The notes under the pieces are model-generated. The model ran no database searches. It was not told the origin of the DNA and worked only from the letters and a program-made list of their open reading frames with translations. Below are positions 43,058 to 51,858 of a DNA stretch of 64,000 nucleotides, one piece after another (position 1 is the first letter of the stretch; every line of letters begins with the position of its first letter). The stretch comes from an uncultured Paraglaciecola sp. (GTDB lineage: Bacteria > Pseudomonadota > Gammaproteobacteria > Enterobacterales > Alteromonadaceae). The position numbers and the translations under genes were made by a program. Location: contig NZ_CAKZKO010000037.1 in NCBI RefSeq assembly GCF_937123705.1, forward strand, positions 124,001 to 188,000. Direction: 5' to 3'.

Positions 43058-44725
43058 ATGTGTGGTATTTTCGGTATTCTGGGCATCAAAAGTGATGCAG
43101 CAGAACTTAGAACGCAAGCCTTAGAGCTTTCCAAATTACTCCGCCATCGCGGTCCTGACTGGTCAGGTATTTGGAATAATGATAATGCTATTTTATGTCA
43201 CGAACGTTTGGCTATAGTCGACGTAGACACAGGCGCTCAACCGCTAATAAGCCGCGATAATAATCAAGTGTTAGCCGTCAATGGCGAAATTTATAACCAC
43301 AAGGCTTTAGAAGAGAGCCTTGCTACACCATACGATTTTAGAACCAAGTCTGACTGCGAAGTGATTCTGCCTTTGTATCAGCAAAAAGGGCTAAGTTTTA
43401 TTGATGAACTACAAGGCATGTTTGCCTTTGTTTTATATGATGAAGTAAAAGATGCCTACCTTATTGCCCGCGACCATATGGGTATTATCCCGCTGTACAC
43501 GGGTTACGACGAACACGGCAACTTGTACGTGGCCTCAGAAATGAAAGCCTTAGTACCGGTTTGTAAAACCGTGCAAGAATTCCCTCCTGGACATTATATG
43601 TGGAGCCAAACTGGGGAGCTGACCAAATACTATCAGCGCGACTGGATGGACTTCGATAATGTTAAGGATAACTCAACCAATTTAGACGATTTAAAAGCTG
43701 CATTTGAAAAAGCCGTTAAATCCCATCTTATGTCTGATGTGCCTTATGCAGTATTGTTGTCAGGCGGGTTAGACTCATCTTTAGTCTCTGCCATTGCCGC
43801 AAAATACGTGGCTAAGCGAATTGAAGATAACGACCAGTCTGATGCTTGGTGGCCGCGCCTGCATTCATTTGCCGTGGGCCTTGAAGGGGCACCTGATCTC
43901 ATCGCCGCGCAAAAAGTGGCCGATATGATAGGCACAGTGCATCATGAAATTCACTTCACCATTCAAGAAGGCTTAGATGCTATTCGTGATGTAATTTATC
44001 ACCTTGAAACTTACGACACTACCACCATACGCGCCGCTACGCCTATGTATTTGATGACTCGAAAAATCAAAGCCATGGGCATAAAAATGGTGTTGTCGGG
44101 GGAAGGCGCCGATGAAATATTTGGTGGTTATTTGTATTTCCACAAAGCGCCAAACGCACAAGAGTTTCATGAGGAAACCGTACGTAAATTAGAGCGTTTG
44201 CATATGTTTGATTGTGCTCGTGCTAATAAATCCACCTCTGCTTGGGGCGTCGAAGCCCGCGTACCATTCTTAGATAAAGAGTTCTTAGATGTGGCGATGC
44301 GTCTTAATCCTCAAGATAAAATGTGTCTTGACGGCAAAATGGAAAAATGGATTTTACGTAAAGCCTTCGACAATAATGAATATCTACCAGCAGAAGTATT
44401 ATGGCGTCAAAAAGAACAATTTGGTGACGGCGTTGGGTATTCGTGGATTGATTCTATTAAAGACTATGTAGAAACACAGGTAAATGACGAGCAACTCGCT
44501 TCTGCCGAGTTTAGATTCCCTACTAACACTCCAGATACTAAAGAAGGCTATGTGTATCGCACTATCTTTGAGGGATATTTCCCCCAAGAAACTGCGGCCA
44601 AATGTGTACCAGGAGGCAAGTCAATCGCTTGTAGTACAGTGGAAGCATTAGAGTGGGATGAAAGCTTTAAAAATAATGCCGATCCCTCGGGTCGCTCGAT
44701 GAAGAGCATTCACGGAAAAGTGTAA
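43058..44725 (+). CDS. asnB: Asparagine synthetase B (glutamine-hydrolysing)
   Basis: 555 residues, the size of E. coli AsnB. The N-terminal nucleophile is Cys2 (MCGIFGILGIK), followed by the glutaminase domain (LLRHRGPDWSG; VNGEIYNHK). The synthetase domain begins near residue 215 with the PP-loop LLSGGLDSSLVSAI and continues through SGEGADEIFGGYLYFHKAP. It makes asparagine from aspartate, glutamine and ATP in the cytoplasm. The C-terminal codons and terminator have a diverged second copy at 46476-46600, the trace of a former second asnB. The 244 bases before it contain only a hairpin. Confidence 0.96.
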   Translation: MCGIFGILGIKSDAAELRTQALELSKLLRHRGPDWSGIWNNDNAILCHERLAIVDVDTGAQPLISRDNNQVLAVNGEIYNHKALEESLATPYDFRTKSDCEVILPLYQQKGLSFIDELQGMFAFVLYDEVKDAYLIARDHMGIIPLYTGYDEHGNLYVASEMKALVPVCKTVQEFPPGHYMWSQTGELTKYYQRDWMDFDNVKDNSTNLDDLKAAFEKAVKSHLMSDVPYAVLLSGGLDSSLVSAIAAKYVAKRIEDNDQSDAWWPRLHSFAVGLEGAPDLIAAQKVADMIGTVHHEIHFTIQEGLDAIRDVIYHLETYDTTTIRAATPMYLMTRKIKAMGIKMVLSGEGADEIFGGYLYFHKAPNAQEFHEETVRKLERLHMFDCARANKSTSAWGVEARVPFLDKEFLDVAMRLNPQDKMCLDGKMEKWILRKAFDNNEYLPAEVLWRQKEQFGDGVGYSWIDSIKDYVETQVNDEQLASAEFRFPTNTPDTKEGYVYRTIFEGYFPQETAAKCVPGGKSIACSTVEALEWDESFKNNADPSGRSMKSIHGKV

Positions 44726-44750
44726 ATATTTGGTTAACATTCAAGAATAA

Positions 44751-44777
44751 AAAAACGGTCCTTAAGGACCGTTTTTA
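44751..44777 (+). terminator. Rho-independent terminator of asnB
   Basis: AAAAACGGTCC-TTAA-GGACCGTTTTT has a perfect seven-pair core with A and T tracts on both sides, so it can act in both directions. It also serves the convergent PEP-CTERM gene. A copy is at 46577-46595. Confidence 0.9.
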
Positions 44778-44811
44778 TTGTTCGAATAAAGTAATAAGAA
44801 ATCTTATAAGT

Positions 44812-45495
44812 TTACTTTTTTGTTTGCTTTCTTGATAAAGCTAAACCAGCAATCCCTAGACCAAAGATTAAGAAAGCAGAAGGCTCTGGCACTTCTCCAA
44901 CTATAACTTGCTCAGCAACACCAATAACTAAATCATCAAAGCCAAAGTAGTCAGAACTATCGGTATTACCAAATGTCACACTAGTAAAAGGGTTAGCAGT
45001 ATCGATGATGCCCCAAAAAAGTAAGGCGCCATCAGGTGCTGAAGTAGTATTGTTAACCATCAAGGAAGTAGCGTTTCCATCTTCAAAACCTAATGTAATT
45101 TGACCACCAAAATCACCGATGTCCGTGCCAAAAAAACCAAAAGCGGAGATGGCATTTGAAAAAGTGATCATGAAGTTTTCATTGGTTTCCCAGAATTGAG
45201 TGCCTGACGTAGCAAATCGGCCAAATCCATCGTCTCCAACAATCTCTCCAGAACCACTAAGAGTAGCCGTTCCAGCCACACCAAAATCAGCAACTAGTGG
45301 GCCACTTTGATTGTTTGAAAAAGACTCAAAATCTTCTGTTCCCACACCTACAAGCTGAGACAAAAAACTGGCGTTTGCAGCAATACTGTTTGCGTTACTT
45401 GAAGAAGGATCTAAATCTTCTCCAAAAATCACAGTAGAGTGAGATGCCATAGAGGCACAAAGTAATAAAGCGGCGGCACATAATTTAGATAACAT
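44812..45495 (-). CDS. PEP-CTERM sorting domain protein
   Basis: 227 residues. A signal peptide (LCAAALLLCASMASHS) begins the protein, and a C-terminal sorting signal ends it: VPEPSAFLIFGLGIAGLALS followed by basic RKQTKK. This tripartite tail is read by exosortase, which must be encoded elsewhere. The body is Ser/Asn/Gly-rich and beta-like (ITLGFEDGNATSLMV), typical of secreted matrix-type proteins of unknown role. AAGGA is upstream of its ATG. The region before it is repeated at 46609-46739, where no such gene remains. Confidence 0.85.
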   Translation of the reverse strand: MLSKLCAAALLLCASMASHSTVIFGEDLDPSSSNANSIAANASFLSQLVGVGTEDFESFSNNQSGPLVADFGVAGTATLSGSGEIVGDDGFGRFATSGTQFWETNENFMITFSNAISAFGFFGTDIGDFGGQITLGFEDGNATSLMVNNTTSAPDGALLFWGIIDTANPFTSVTFGNTDSSDYFGFDDLVIGVAEQVIVGEVPEPSAFLIFGLGIAGLALSRKQTKK

Positions 45496-45525
45496 TTTAT
45501 AAAATTCCTTATTTCAAACTATTAG

Positions 45526-45654
45526 AAAACACATTAATTAAAACAACTCTCACAAACTAATGCACTTAACATGCCAACTCTTAACTTGTTGTTATTAAAA
45601 TAATTTTTTAGATTATTTGATTTGGTGAAGTTAGAAATGTAAATTTATCCGACA
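45526..45654. repeat. Diverged direct repeat, copy A (upstream of PEP-CTERM gene)
   Basis: Shares AAAACACAT, TGCCAAC, TTAAC and GTAAATTTAT-CGACA, in the same order and similar spacing, with 46609-46739. Both copies lie just downstream of a periplasmic-protein gene of the same family, so they belong to a duplicated block. Confidence 0.6.
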
Positions 45655-45689
45655 AACTTGAATGAAAAAAGCGACACAATCTGAATTGA

Positions 45690-46475
45690 TTATTCTGTTT
45701 TTTTAGCCGTTTTAATCTCCCCATCAAACCATAACTCCTTTCTATCTAACGGTGTTTTTTCTGGTAAGAAATTATTTTCCAGCTGATAAAATGTCCTATT
45801 TTCAAGCTGCGCTTTGTCGATATAAGCCTGATAATTCTCTTTAAATAGTGCGTCAAACTTGGCATTTTTAATGGCTTTTTCTAGCCCACTTTCAATGATA
45901 TTTGCTACAGGCACACTTTTTTTATTCACAAAATAGTAAATAGCGGCGGGATAACGTATGCCAAGAGAAGGTTGGATCTGAATTTGATTTACCACAGGGC
46001 TTTTATCCAACTCACCCCATACTTCTATGATAGAGCGTGGGGAAAAATCCCCTTGGGCATTGCCAAGCATTTTCATCAGGGCAGTTTGAGTTCGCTCAGT
46101 GTTCACGTTGAAACCGTTGGACTGCAATATTTTAGTATCTGGCCAATCTCGCCCTTGTAATGGCGAGAGCTTAATTAAATGGTCGAGTTGCTGAATGTAT
46201 GTAAAACGCTCAGCCATATCTTTGCGAATTAACAATAAACGCCATCCAATCAGGCCTTTAAAAATAAGAATGCGTATAGGCAAGAGATCTTTTTCACGCT
46301 GTGGGCTAGTCATACCCCAAACAATATTTACCTCTCTATTATCCTGCAGTCGACCTAAAGCCTTCCTCTTGGTCAGAACATTTTCTGAGGGCTTAAGCTG
46401 ATAATTCACCCCAGTTTGATCTAAAGCCAATGACAATAATTGTATAGGGTACTATTCAATGGTTGACACAGCTTC
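45690..46475 (-). pseudogene. Truncated, stop-containing copy of the periplasmic binding protein
   Basis: The track ORF (45690-46436, 248 residues) matches the intact paralogue at 46779-47639 through the whole length, but lacks the signal peptide and the first residues. On the minus strand, homology continues upstream of the ORF start: the codons read EAVSTIE, then TAG, then YPIQLLSLALDQTG, where the paralogue has EATSTIEEYPLQLLALALDQTG in two pieces. The reading frame is therefore broken by a nonsense codon, and homology stops at about 46475, where asnB-like sequence begins. Without signal peptide it cannot be periplasmic. Body still well conserved (LLLIRKDMAERFTYIQQL), so decay is fairly recent. 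Confidence 0.8.
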
Positions 46476-46550
46476 AAGTGGGATGAAAGTTTTAAAAACA
46501 ACGCCGATCCGTCGGGTCGTTCAATGAAGAGTATTCACGGAAAAGTGTAG
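46476..46550 (+). pseudogene. 3' remnant of a second asnB gene
   Basis: In frame this reads KWDESFKNNADPSGRSMKSI, then HGKV and a stop. After the first codon it is identical in protein to the end of the intact asnB. At DNA level several codons differ, all synonymous (AGC/AGT, AAT/AAC twice, CCC/CCG, CGC/CGT, TCG/TCA, AGC/AGT, and TAA/TAG as stop). So it derives from an asnB that evolved under selection before being lost, not from a fresh copy. It abuts the truncated binding-protein gene at about 46475. Confidence 0.8.
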
Positions 46551-46570
46551 AGTATTAGGAAATTGAGCAA

Positions 46571-46600
46571 AAAAAAACGGTCCTTAATGGACCGTTGCTA
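46571..46600 (+). terminator. Second copy of the asnB terminator
   Basis: ACGGTCC-TTAAT-GGACCGT (46577-46595), preceded by an A tract, equals the hairpin after asnB apart from one loop base. The downstream T-run has decayed (TTGCTAT), consistent with loss of use. Confidence 0.75.
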
Positions 46601-46608
46601 TGGATAAT

Positions 46609-46739
46609 AAAAACACATAGGTTAAATACGACTCACACCAAATAAAGCAGTTATTGTGCCAACATATAACACACTGTTTTAACAAAATATATTTTAAATA
46701 CTAAAATTAACCACCCCAAAAGTGTAAATTTATTCGACA
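46609..46739. repeat. Diverged direct repeat, copy B
   Basis: Matches 45526-45654 (AAAACACAT at one end, GTAAATTTATTCGACA at the other). In copy A this sequence precedes a PEP-CTERM gene; here the gene is missing between the terminator copy and the repeat, so it was probably deleted. Confidence 0.6.
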
Positions 46740-46778
46740 CCCTTTATATGTTAATAAATGCACCCAAACTCGGGGGGG

Positions 46779-47639
46779 TTATTCATCCTTAACTTTTCCG
46801 TCAAACCATAATTCCTTTCTTTCTAAAGGGGTTTCTTCGGGTAAAAATGCGTTATCTAACTGATAAAAGGTTCTGCCACCAAGCTGCGCTTTGTCAATAT
46901 AGCCTTGATAATGCTCCTTAAATAAGGCTTCAAACTTACCATTTTTAATGGCTTTTTCTAGGCCGCTGGCGATGATGTTAGCTAATGGCACACTTTTTTT
47001 ATTGACAAAAAAGTAAATGGCAGCGGGATAACGAATGCCAATAGTAGGTTGGATCTGGATCTGATTCTCCAGTTCATTATTGGCCAATTCATCCCATATC
47101 TCTATGATAGAACGAGGGAAGAAGTCCCCCTGTGCATTGCCCAGCATCTTCATCATGGCACTATGGGTACGCTCGGTCAGTACATCAAAGCCATTAGATT
47201 GCAAAATCTTGGTATCTGCCCAATCTCGTCCTTGCAAGGGTGAAAGTTTAAGTAAATGTTCCAGTTGCTGAATGTAGGTAAATCGTTCCGCCATATCTTT
47301 GCGAATAAGCAACAAACGCCAGCCAATCAACCCTTTAAATATGGGGATACGAATAGCTAGTAGGTCTTTTTCGCGCTGAGGATTAGTCATACCCCAAACA
47401 ATATTAATCTCCCTATTATCCTGTAATCGGCTTAATGCCTTACCTTTAGGAAGAAGATTTTCAGATGGATTTAACTGATAATTCACCCCAGTTTGATCGA
47501 GTGCTAGCGCCAATAATTGTAGGGGGTACTCTTCAATTGTTGACGTTGCTTCAACAGGGCGTGGGTAAGTAATCTGCCATGATGCACATTGAGCATTCAC
47601 ACTAAACAACAGAGCCAGTCCCATCAGTAATTTATTCAT
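46779..47639 (-). CDS. Orphan periplasmic substrate-binding-type protein
   Basis: 286 residues. Signal peptide ends near residue 19 (LLFSVNAQCAS). The rest has the two-lobed pattern of amino-acid-type binding proteins (SBP_bac_3-like): YPLQLLALALDQTGVNY near the N-terminus, DIVWG-like INIVWGMT, then IGIRYPAAIYFFVNKKSVPL and SGLEKAIKNGKFEALFKEHY near the end. No permease or ATPase gene is near, so it may act as a sensor or be shared with another transporter. A broken paralogue lies just downstream at 45690-46475. Ligand unknown. Confidence 0.75.
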   Translation of the reverse strand: MNKLLMGLALLFSVNAQCASWQITYPRPVEATSTIEEYPLQLLALALDQTGVNYQLNPSENLLPKGKALSRLQDNREINIVWGMTNPQREKDLLAIRIPIFKGLIGWRLLLIRKDMAERFTYIQQLEHLLKLSPLQGRDWADTKILQSNGFDVLTERTHSAMMKMLGNAQGDFFPRSIIEIWDELANNELENQIQIQPTIGIRYPAAIYFFVNKKSVPLANIIASGLEKAIKNGKFEALFKEHYQGYIDKAQLGGRTFYQLDNAFLPEETPLERKELWFDGKVKDE

Positions 47640-47736
47640 AATTGCTCCTCATGCAAATAAGCAATGCCATTTTTCTCATCAATGACTACCCCAGTTTTCT
47701 TAGCTGCTTAATGATGCCTAGATATATGCGAGACAG

Positions 47737-48411
47737 TTATTCGATCCCGATAAATTTATGAGTTTGCAGCGACAAACGCCAATTACGCGCTATACAGGTT
47801 TTAATTGCAAGTTCAGTGGCACGTTTTTGTTGGCTAATAGGCTGTAAATAAATATTCGGTGGCGCTTGTTCACCCAACAAGGTCAACACCTCGTCTAGCT
47901 CTTCAATATGCTTTTGCATAGCTATTGGATGTTTGATTTCATTTGCGCGGCGCATGGCGCTACTGAGTACTGGCCTGCCACCTGGCATATTCACTTTGGG
48001 CGACACTGTGATCCAAGTACTCGGGTGGGCAATGATTTCATAAGTACCGCTGGTTTCAACCTGCACTGAATAACCTTTTGCAATCAAGCTGCTGGTGATC
48101 TCTGTTAAATCATACAAACACGGCTCACCACCCGTTAGGACGATATGTTTAGCCACATATCCATGGTGATTAAAAAGGCTTAATAGTTGCTCTGTGGTGT
48201 GTTCAAACCAACTGTCGGACTCGGCGGTTTCGGCCATCACCTTATCACTACTGTTTTTTAATTCAGGCGACACCACCCAAGTATGTTTTGTATCACACCA
48301 TGGACAACCTACAGGGCAGCCTTGCAAGCGCACAAAAATGGATGGCAATCCTGTATAACTGCCCTCACCTTGCAACGACTCAAACACTTCATTTATTTTA
48401 TAGATACTCAA
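47737..48411 (-). CDS. queE: 7-carboxy-7-deazaguanine synthase
   Basis: 224 residues. The radical-SAM cluster motif is CPVGCPWC (CxxxCxxC) near residue 32, preceded by FESLQGEGSYTGLPSIFVRL, typical of QueE. GGEPCLYDLTEI is the SAM-binding GGEP. It forms 7-carboxy-7-deazaguanine from the tetrahydropterin made by QueD, in queuosine biosynthesis. The start is TTG at 48411 with AAGGA seven bases upstream. Divergent from queC, which uses its product; the 98-base gap between them holds both promoters. I see no preQ1 riboswitch pattern there. Confidence 0.93.
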   Translation of the reverse strand: MSIYKINEVFESLQGEGSYTGLPSIFVRLQGCPVGCPWCDTKHTWVVSPELKNSSDKVMAETAESDSWFEHTTEQLLSLFNHHGYVAKHIVLTGGEPCLYDLTEITSSLIAKGYSVQVETSGTYEIIAHPSTWITVSPKVNMPGGRPVLSSAMRRANEIKHPIAMQKHIEELDEVLTLLGEQAPPNIYLQPISQQKRATELAIKTCIARNWRLSLQTHKFIGIE

Positions 48412-48509
48412 TCACTTTTCCTTTCGAGTCAACGCACCCTGTGGTGGGAATTTACCGTCAAATCACTTAAAATCACTGCTAATTAATTGATTATAAAGAA
48501 GCAAAGCCC

Positions 48510-49166
48510 ATGTCACAAAAGGTAGTGGTAATTTTTTCCGGAGGAATGGACTCGTTTACAGTCTTAAACCTAGCAGTCAAACAAGGTTTAGAGGTGTTTG
48601 CCTTATCTTTTGATTATGGACAAAGGCACAAAAAGGAACTGGATTATGCCGCACGGGCCTGCCAATTGTTAGGTGTGCAGCATAAAATTGTGGATATATC
48701 AGCCATCAATCAACTCATTGGTGGCTCGTCTCTCACCTCAGATATTGAGGTGGCAGAAGGGCATTACGAAGAAGAAAGTATGAAAAGCACAGTGGTGCCT
48801 AATCGGAATATGATCTTATTATCGATGGCGGTGGGTTATGCAGTGTCGATAGATGCCAATAAAGTCTACTACGGTGCCCATTCTGGCGACCACGCTATAT
48901 ATCCCGATTGTCGTCCTGAATTTGTTCACAAGATGAATGACGTATGTGCCATAGCTAACTATGAAGCCGTTGAAATAGTTACCCCTTATCTTGAGGAAAG
49001 CAAGATAGCCATTTTAACCGCAGGATTAGAGATGGGGTTAGATTACAACCAAACTTGGACCTGCTATAACGGCCGCGATAAAGCCTGCGGTAAATGTGGC
49101 GCCTGTCAAGAACGCCTAGAAGCCTTTGCCAAAAATGGCGTGAATGATCCTTTGGAGTATGAATAG
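48510..49166 (+). CDS. queC: 7-cyano-7-deazaguanine synthase
   Basis: 218 residues. The ATP-pyrophosphatase PP-loop is [11 protein letters not shown] at residues 9-19; SGGMDS replaces the more common SGGLDS or SGGQDS but keeps the essential residues. Four cysteines near the C-terminus ([19 protein letters not shown]) bind zinc. It converts 7-carboxy-7-deazaguanine to preQ0 with ATP and ammonia. Divergent from queE, its pathway partner. A hairpin (49186-49213) separates it from the convergent tlpA-like gene. Confidence 0.94.
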   Translation: MSQKVVVIFSGGMDSFTVLNLAVKQGLEVFALSFDYGQRHKKELDYAARACQLLGVQHKIVDISAINQLIGGSSLTSDIEVAEGHYEEESMKSTVVPNRNMILLSMAVGYAVSIDANKVYYGAHSGDHAIYPDCRPEFVHKMNDVCAIANYEAVEIVTPYLEESKIAILTAGLEMGLDYNQTWTCYNGRDKACGKCGACQERLEAFAKNGVNDPLEYE

Positions 49167-49185
49167 CGCAGATAAGGTTAGTTGT

Positions 49186-49213
49186 TAGTCGTTGTTGTTT
49201 TACGTAACGACTA
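49186..49213. terminator. Hairpin between convergent queC and TlpA-like genes
   Basis: TAGTCGTT (49186-49193) and AACGACTA (49206-49213) form an eight-pair stem with a 12-base T-rich loop. A two-sided terminator is plausible, though no clean T-tract follows. Confidence 0.45.
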
Positions 49214-49226
49214 CCTACCTCTTGAG

Positions 49227-49706
49227 CTAGTTTGCCAACAATTGGCGAACTAGACGCTCTAATTTTTCGGCATCAGTGTCTTTAAAACCTAAGTGTCGAT
49301 AGACTATCTGCCCTCGCCTATTAATAATAAATGAAACAGGCAATACCGAGGCTTGATACATTTTTGCAACGCTTAAGTCTTTGTCGTAGGCAATAGGAAA
49401 ATCAAGCTGTAGCTGCTGTGCCATTAATATTCCTTCGGCCTTTACTTCATCAACATTCACAGAAACAACAGCAAAGTCATCGCCGAAAGTACGGGCCCAG
49501 TTTTTATATAACGGCAAGGCTTTGGCACAACTGCTGCACCAAGATGCCCAAAAATCGAGGTAGACAACTTTACCTTGATAGTCGCTTAAAGTAACTTGTT
49601 GGTTGTTTCTAATATCAGGTAAAGAAAAATTTTGAAGGGATATTTCTGCGGTGTGCCCAACCAAGCAATAGAACAAAAAAATAATAGGTAATCGCTTAAA
49701 ACCCAT
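49227..49706 (-). CDS. TlpA-family thioredoxin-like protein
   Basis: 159 residues with a signal peptide (LPIIFLFYCLVGHTA) and a thioredoxin fold: VVYLDFWASWCSSCAKALP with active-site CSSC near residue 56, and VLPVSFIINRRGQIVYRHLG with the cis-Pro. It is a periplasmic thiol oxidoreductase of the TlpA/ResA kind. The start overlaps the end of the barrel-protein gene by 11 bases, so translation is coupled. Third gene of a DUF3179-barrel-TlpA operon. A reducing role for the barrel protein's N-terminal CSC motif is conceivable. Confidence 0.87.
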   Translation of the reverse strand: MGFKRLPIIFLFYCLVGHTAEISLQNFSLPDIRNNQQVTLSDYQGKVVYLDFWASWCSSCAKALPLYKNWARTFGDDFAVVSVNVDEVKAEGILMAQQLQLDFPIAYDKDLSVAKMYQASVLPVSFIINRRGQIVYRHLGFKDTDAEKLERLVRQLLAN

Positions 49707-50619
49707 AGCTAAAACCTAATGTTGCGGCGCTAGAGGTAGTAAATTGTAAGGCGCCTTGCAAATTTCGGTGGACAGGAATTCGTACTCCAAAATTAACCGC
49801 TGACTTATCATTTATGCGATATTGCACACTTGGAATAAAGTCCACCCAGGAGCCGCCTGTATTGGCTATATCATCTCCATTTCGTTCATCTGCTTGTGTG
49901 GTGCGGTATCTCAACTGAGCAGCAAAACCCCATTTTTCCATCATGGAATAACTGGCGCCTAACACAAGGTTAAATTCATTGCCGTTAGTATAGTTTCTGC
50001 GGTTTTCTTGATTGAAGCTGTAATGACTAGAAATGAAAATTTGGGTTTGCCCAGATTGCTCAAACGCATAACCCAGATATGCCCAAGTTAACGCACTGTA
50101 GCTGCCACTGCTAGGTTGTAGATCTTCGGAAACCGTGACACCATTTTCTTTGGCATCATCTTCACCCAAAGGGATCTTCACCCCCGCGCCTAGAGAATAT
50201 TGCCATTTTGAAAATAGATCGATTTTCTTTGGGGTATATTTGAATAAAAGTAATCCATCACCTAAACCAGAGGCAGAAGAAAAGCTATTAGTGCTACTGC
50301 CAATCTCACGTTGATGATCGACATAACTAACCATAGTTGAAACCGACCAAAATTCGTTTATACCGTAGTCGGTTTGCACAATCATTGAATCGGTACTTCT
50401 ATTGCGATTAGTTTCATCCTTAACTTCATCACTACCTGAATAAAGTCGGTTCATTTCATGTTGTTCATAGGAAACATTAACGAACCACTGCCGTTGTTCC
50501 ACCGATGAAGAACTCATACTATTTAACAATGGAACACCAGCACAACTACAAGTTGCGCCAAAAGTATTGACACTATAGGTAGCCAAGCCAATAGCAGAAA
50601 ACAATTGAGTTATTTTCAT
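49696..50619 (-). CDS. Outer-membrane beta-barrel protein with N-terminal CxC motif
   Basis: 307 residues. A signal peptide ends near residue 21, and the mature part begins TCSCAGVPLLNSM with a CxC pair. The rest alternates like membrane strands (WFVNVSYEQHEMNRLY; FIPSVQYRINDKSAVNFGVR) and ends in an aromatic residue (ATLGFSYGF), as outer-membrane barrels do. It resembles porin-like or MetA-type transporter barrels, but I cannot place the family. Gene order with DUF3179 upstream (15-base gap) and TlpA downstream (overlap) implies a joint function in the cell envelope. Confidence 0.7.
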   Translation of the reverse strand: MKITQLFSAIGLATYSVNTFGATCSCAGVPLLNSMSSSSVEQRQWFVNVSYEQHEMNRLYSGSDEVKDETNRNRSTDSMIVQTDYGINEFWSVSTMVSYVDHQREIGSSTNSFSSASGLGDGLLLFKYTPKKIDLFSKWQYSLGAGVKIPLGEDDAKENGVTVSEDLQPSSGSYSALTWAYLGYAFEQSGQTQIFISSHYSFNQENRRNYTNGNEFNLVLGASYSMMEKWGFAAQLRYRTTQADERNGDDIANTGGSWVDFIPSVQYRINDKSAVNFGVRIPVHRNLQGALQFTTSSAATLGFSYGF

Positions 50620-50634
50620 AATCTCTTTACTACT

Positions 50635-51714
50635 TCACTGGTAAATTGGGGCATCGGTAAAAAAAGCGGCCCATGCAAACCAAAAAGAAATATAACTAAA
50701 AGGAACCACAAGTTGCTCACCTTCACGAGGCCCAGTAACGGCCTTGCCATAAATATCCCATAGGTTGCCTTCGTTATCCGCCATAACAATAGGCAATTGG
50801 TTATATTCAGGGCTAAACTCTAGAACAGTACCATCACTAAGTTGCCTCTCAAACGCTACCGCATATTTATCATCCTGACTGCCTACAATAACAACCTTTT
50901 TACTGGAAACTGAATCGTTAATCACTTCGAGATCAATGGAAAATTCCGAAATATTATAGGCTTTTGTGGCACTACCCACTCTAATTCCTAAAATACGCGC
51001 TTTTTTATGTAATCTCTCATCTTCAACATTTTTTACAACAAAGAGTAATCTTGGATTTGTTAGATAATTTCCATAGGGGTATTCGTCATAATTTCGACTA
51101 AACCCGGTATCTTCACTTAGGACTTCAGCTTGGGGAAACATCATTTTAAATTTTTCCCAAGTCGTTTCGACAATAGGTTTTGGCGTAGCAGAATTACCTG
51201 ACAAGGCGCCATTTGCGCTCTTCATTAACATTTGAGGCCAATGACTATCGGTTGCTCGGTCGTATAAGATCAAATTTGAGTTATATAAAAGTCCCGAAAC
51301 GCCAAACTCTGTATTGCCTGTTTGGTTATCAATATTCCAAGCCATAGCCGATCCTGTTAATGGACAATAACTTAAAACAAAGTGCTCATCAGCAATACTG
51401 TCATTGACCACTTCGTGCCAATTAAGAATTTTATGTGGATACCCCTTTACTTGGTCACCTATTTTAAGGGCCACAATTAGATCAGAGGCAAACATGAAAT
51501 TGGTTTCTTCGATACTTTGAAAACTAGGTTGGTCTAAAGAGGGAATGCCATCTTTTCCTGGGCCCCCATCTTGAATGAAATCCGTATCTATGGTCCAACG
51601 ACTGCTCGAATTATCATTACTTGAAATAGTACTGCCTTCATTTGAATCTCCAGAGCCACCACAAGACAGAAGCAAAACGGTTAAACAGCCCATAATAGAT
51701 ATTTTGTTCTTCAA
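50635..51714 (-). CDS. DUF3179 lipoprotein
   Basis: 359 residues. Lipobox LLLSC (Cys18) then a Gly/Ser-rich linker. The DUF3179 core is visible: QVKGYPHKILNWHEVVND, then LSYCPLTGSAMAWNI with a conserved Cys, and LIVALKIGDQ before it. The start is TTG at 51714, with AGGTG upstream. DUF3179 proteins have no established function. The conserved Cys and the TlpA-type oxidoreductase in the same operon suggest redox chemistry in the envelope, but this is a guess. Confidence 0.8.
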   Translation of the reverse strand: MKNKISIMGCLTVLLLSCGGSGDSNEGSTISSNDNSSSRWTIDTDFIQDGGPGKDGIPSLDQPSFQSIEETNFMFASDLIVALKIGDQVKGYPHKILNWHEVVNDSIADEHFVLSYCPLTGSAMAWNIDNQTGNTEFGVSGLLYNSNLILYDRATDSHWPQMLMKSANGALSGNSATPKPIVETTWEKFKMMFPQAEVLSEDTGFSRNYDEYPYGNYLTNPRLLFVVKNVEDERLHKKARILGIRVGSATKAYNISEFSIDLEVINDSVSSKKVVIVGSQDDKYAVAFERQLSDGTVLEFSPEYNQLPIVMADNEGNLWDIYGKAVTGPREGEQLVVPFSYISFWFAWAAFFTDAPIYQ

Positions 51715-51858
51715 CTTTATGCACCTGCTATTTGTTGTATAGGATGAGACCGAAGCAAATAAATTTAACTTTCATTGCAATAAAAGCAAACCAAAGAATA
51801 TTAAAAAGCCGCGACAAGGCGGCTATATTGCAAAACTTTATATTTAGTGAAATTGGTT

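Noticed and set aside
42876-43124. Plus-strand ORF of 82 residues before and into asnB
   Set aside because: Overlaps the asnB start in another frame, has no ribosome-binding site and no family resemblance.
48412-48509. preQ1 riboswitch between queE and queC
   Set aside because: The 98-base gap shows no small H-type pseudoknot pattern with an adenine-rich tail that I can recognise.
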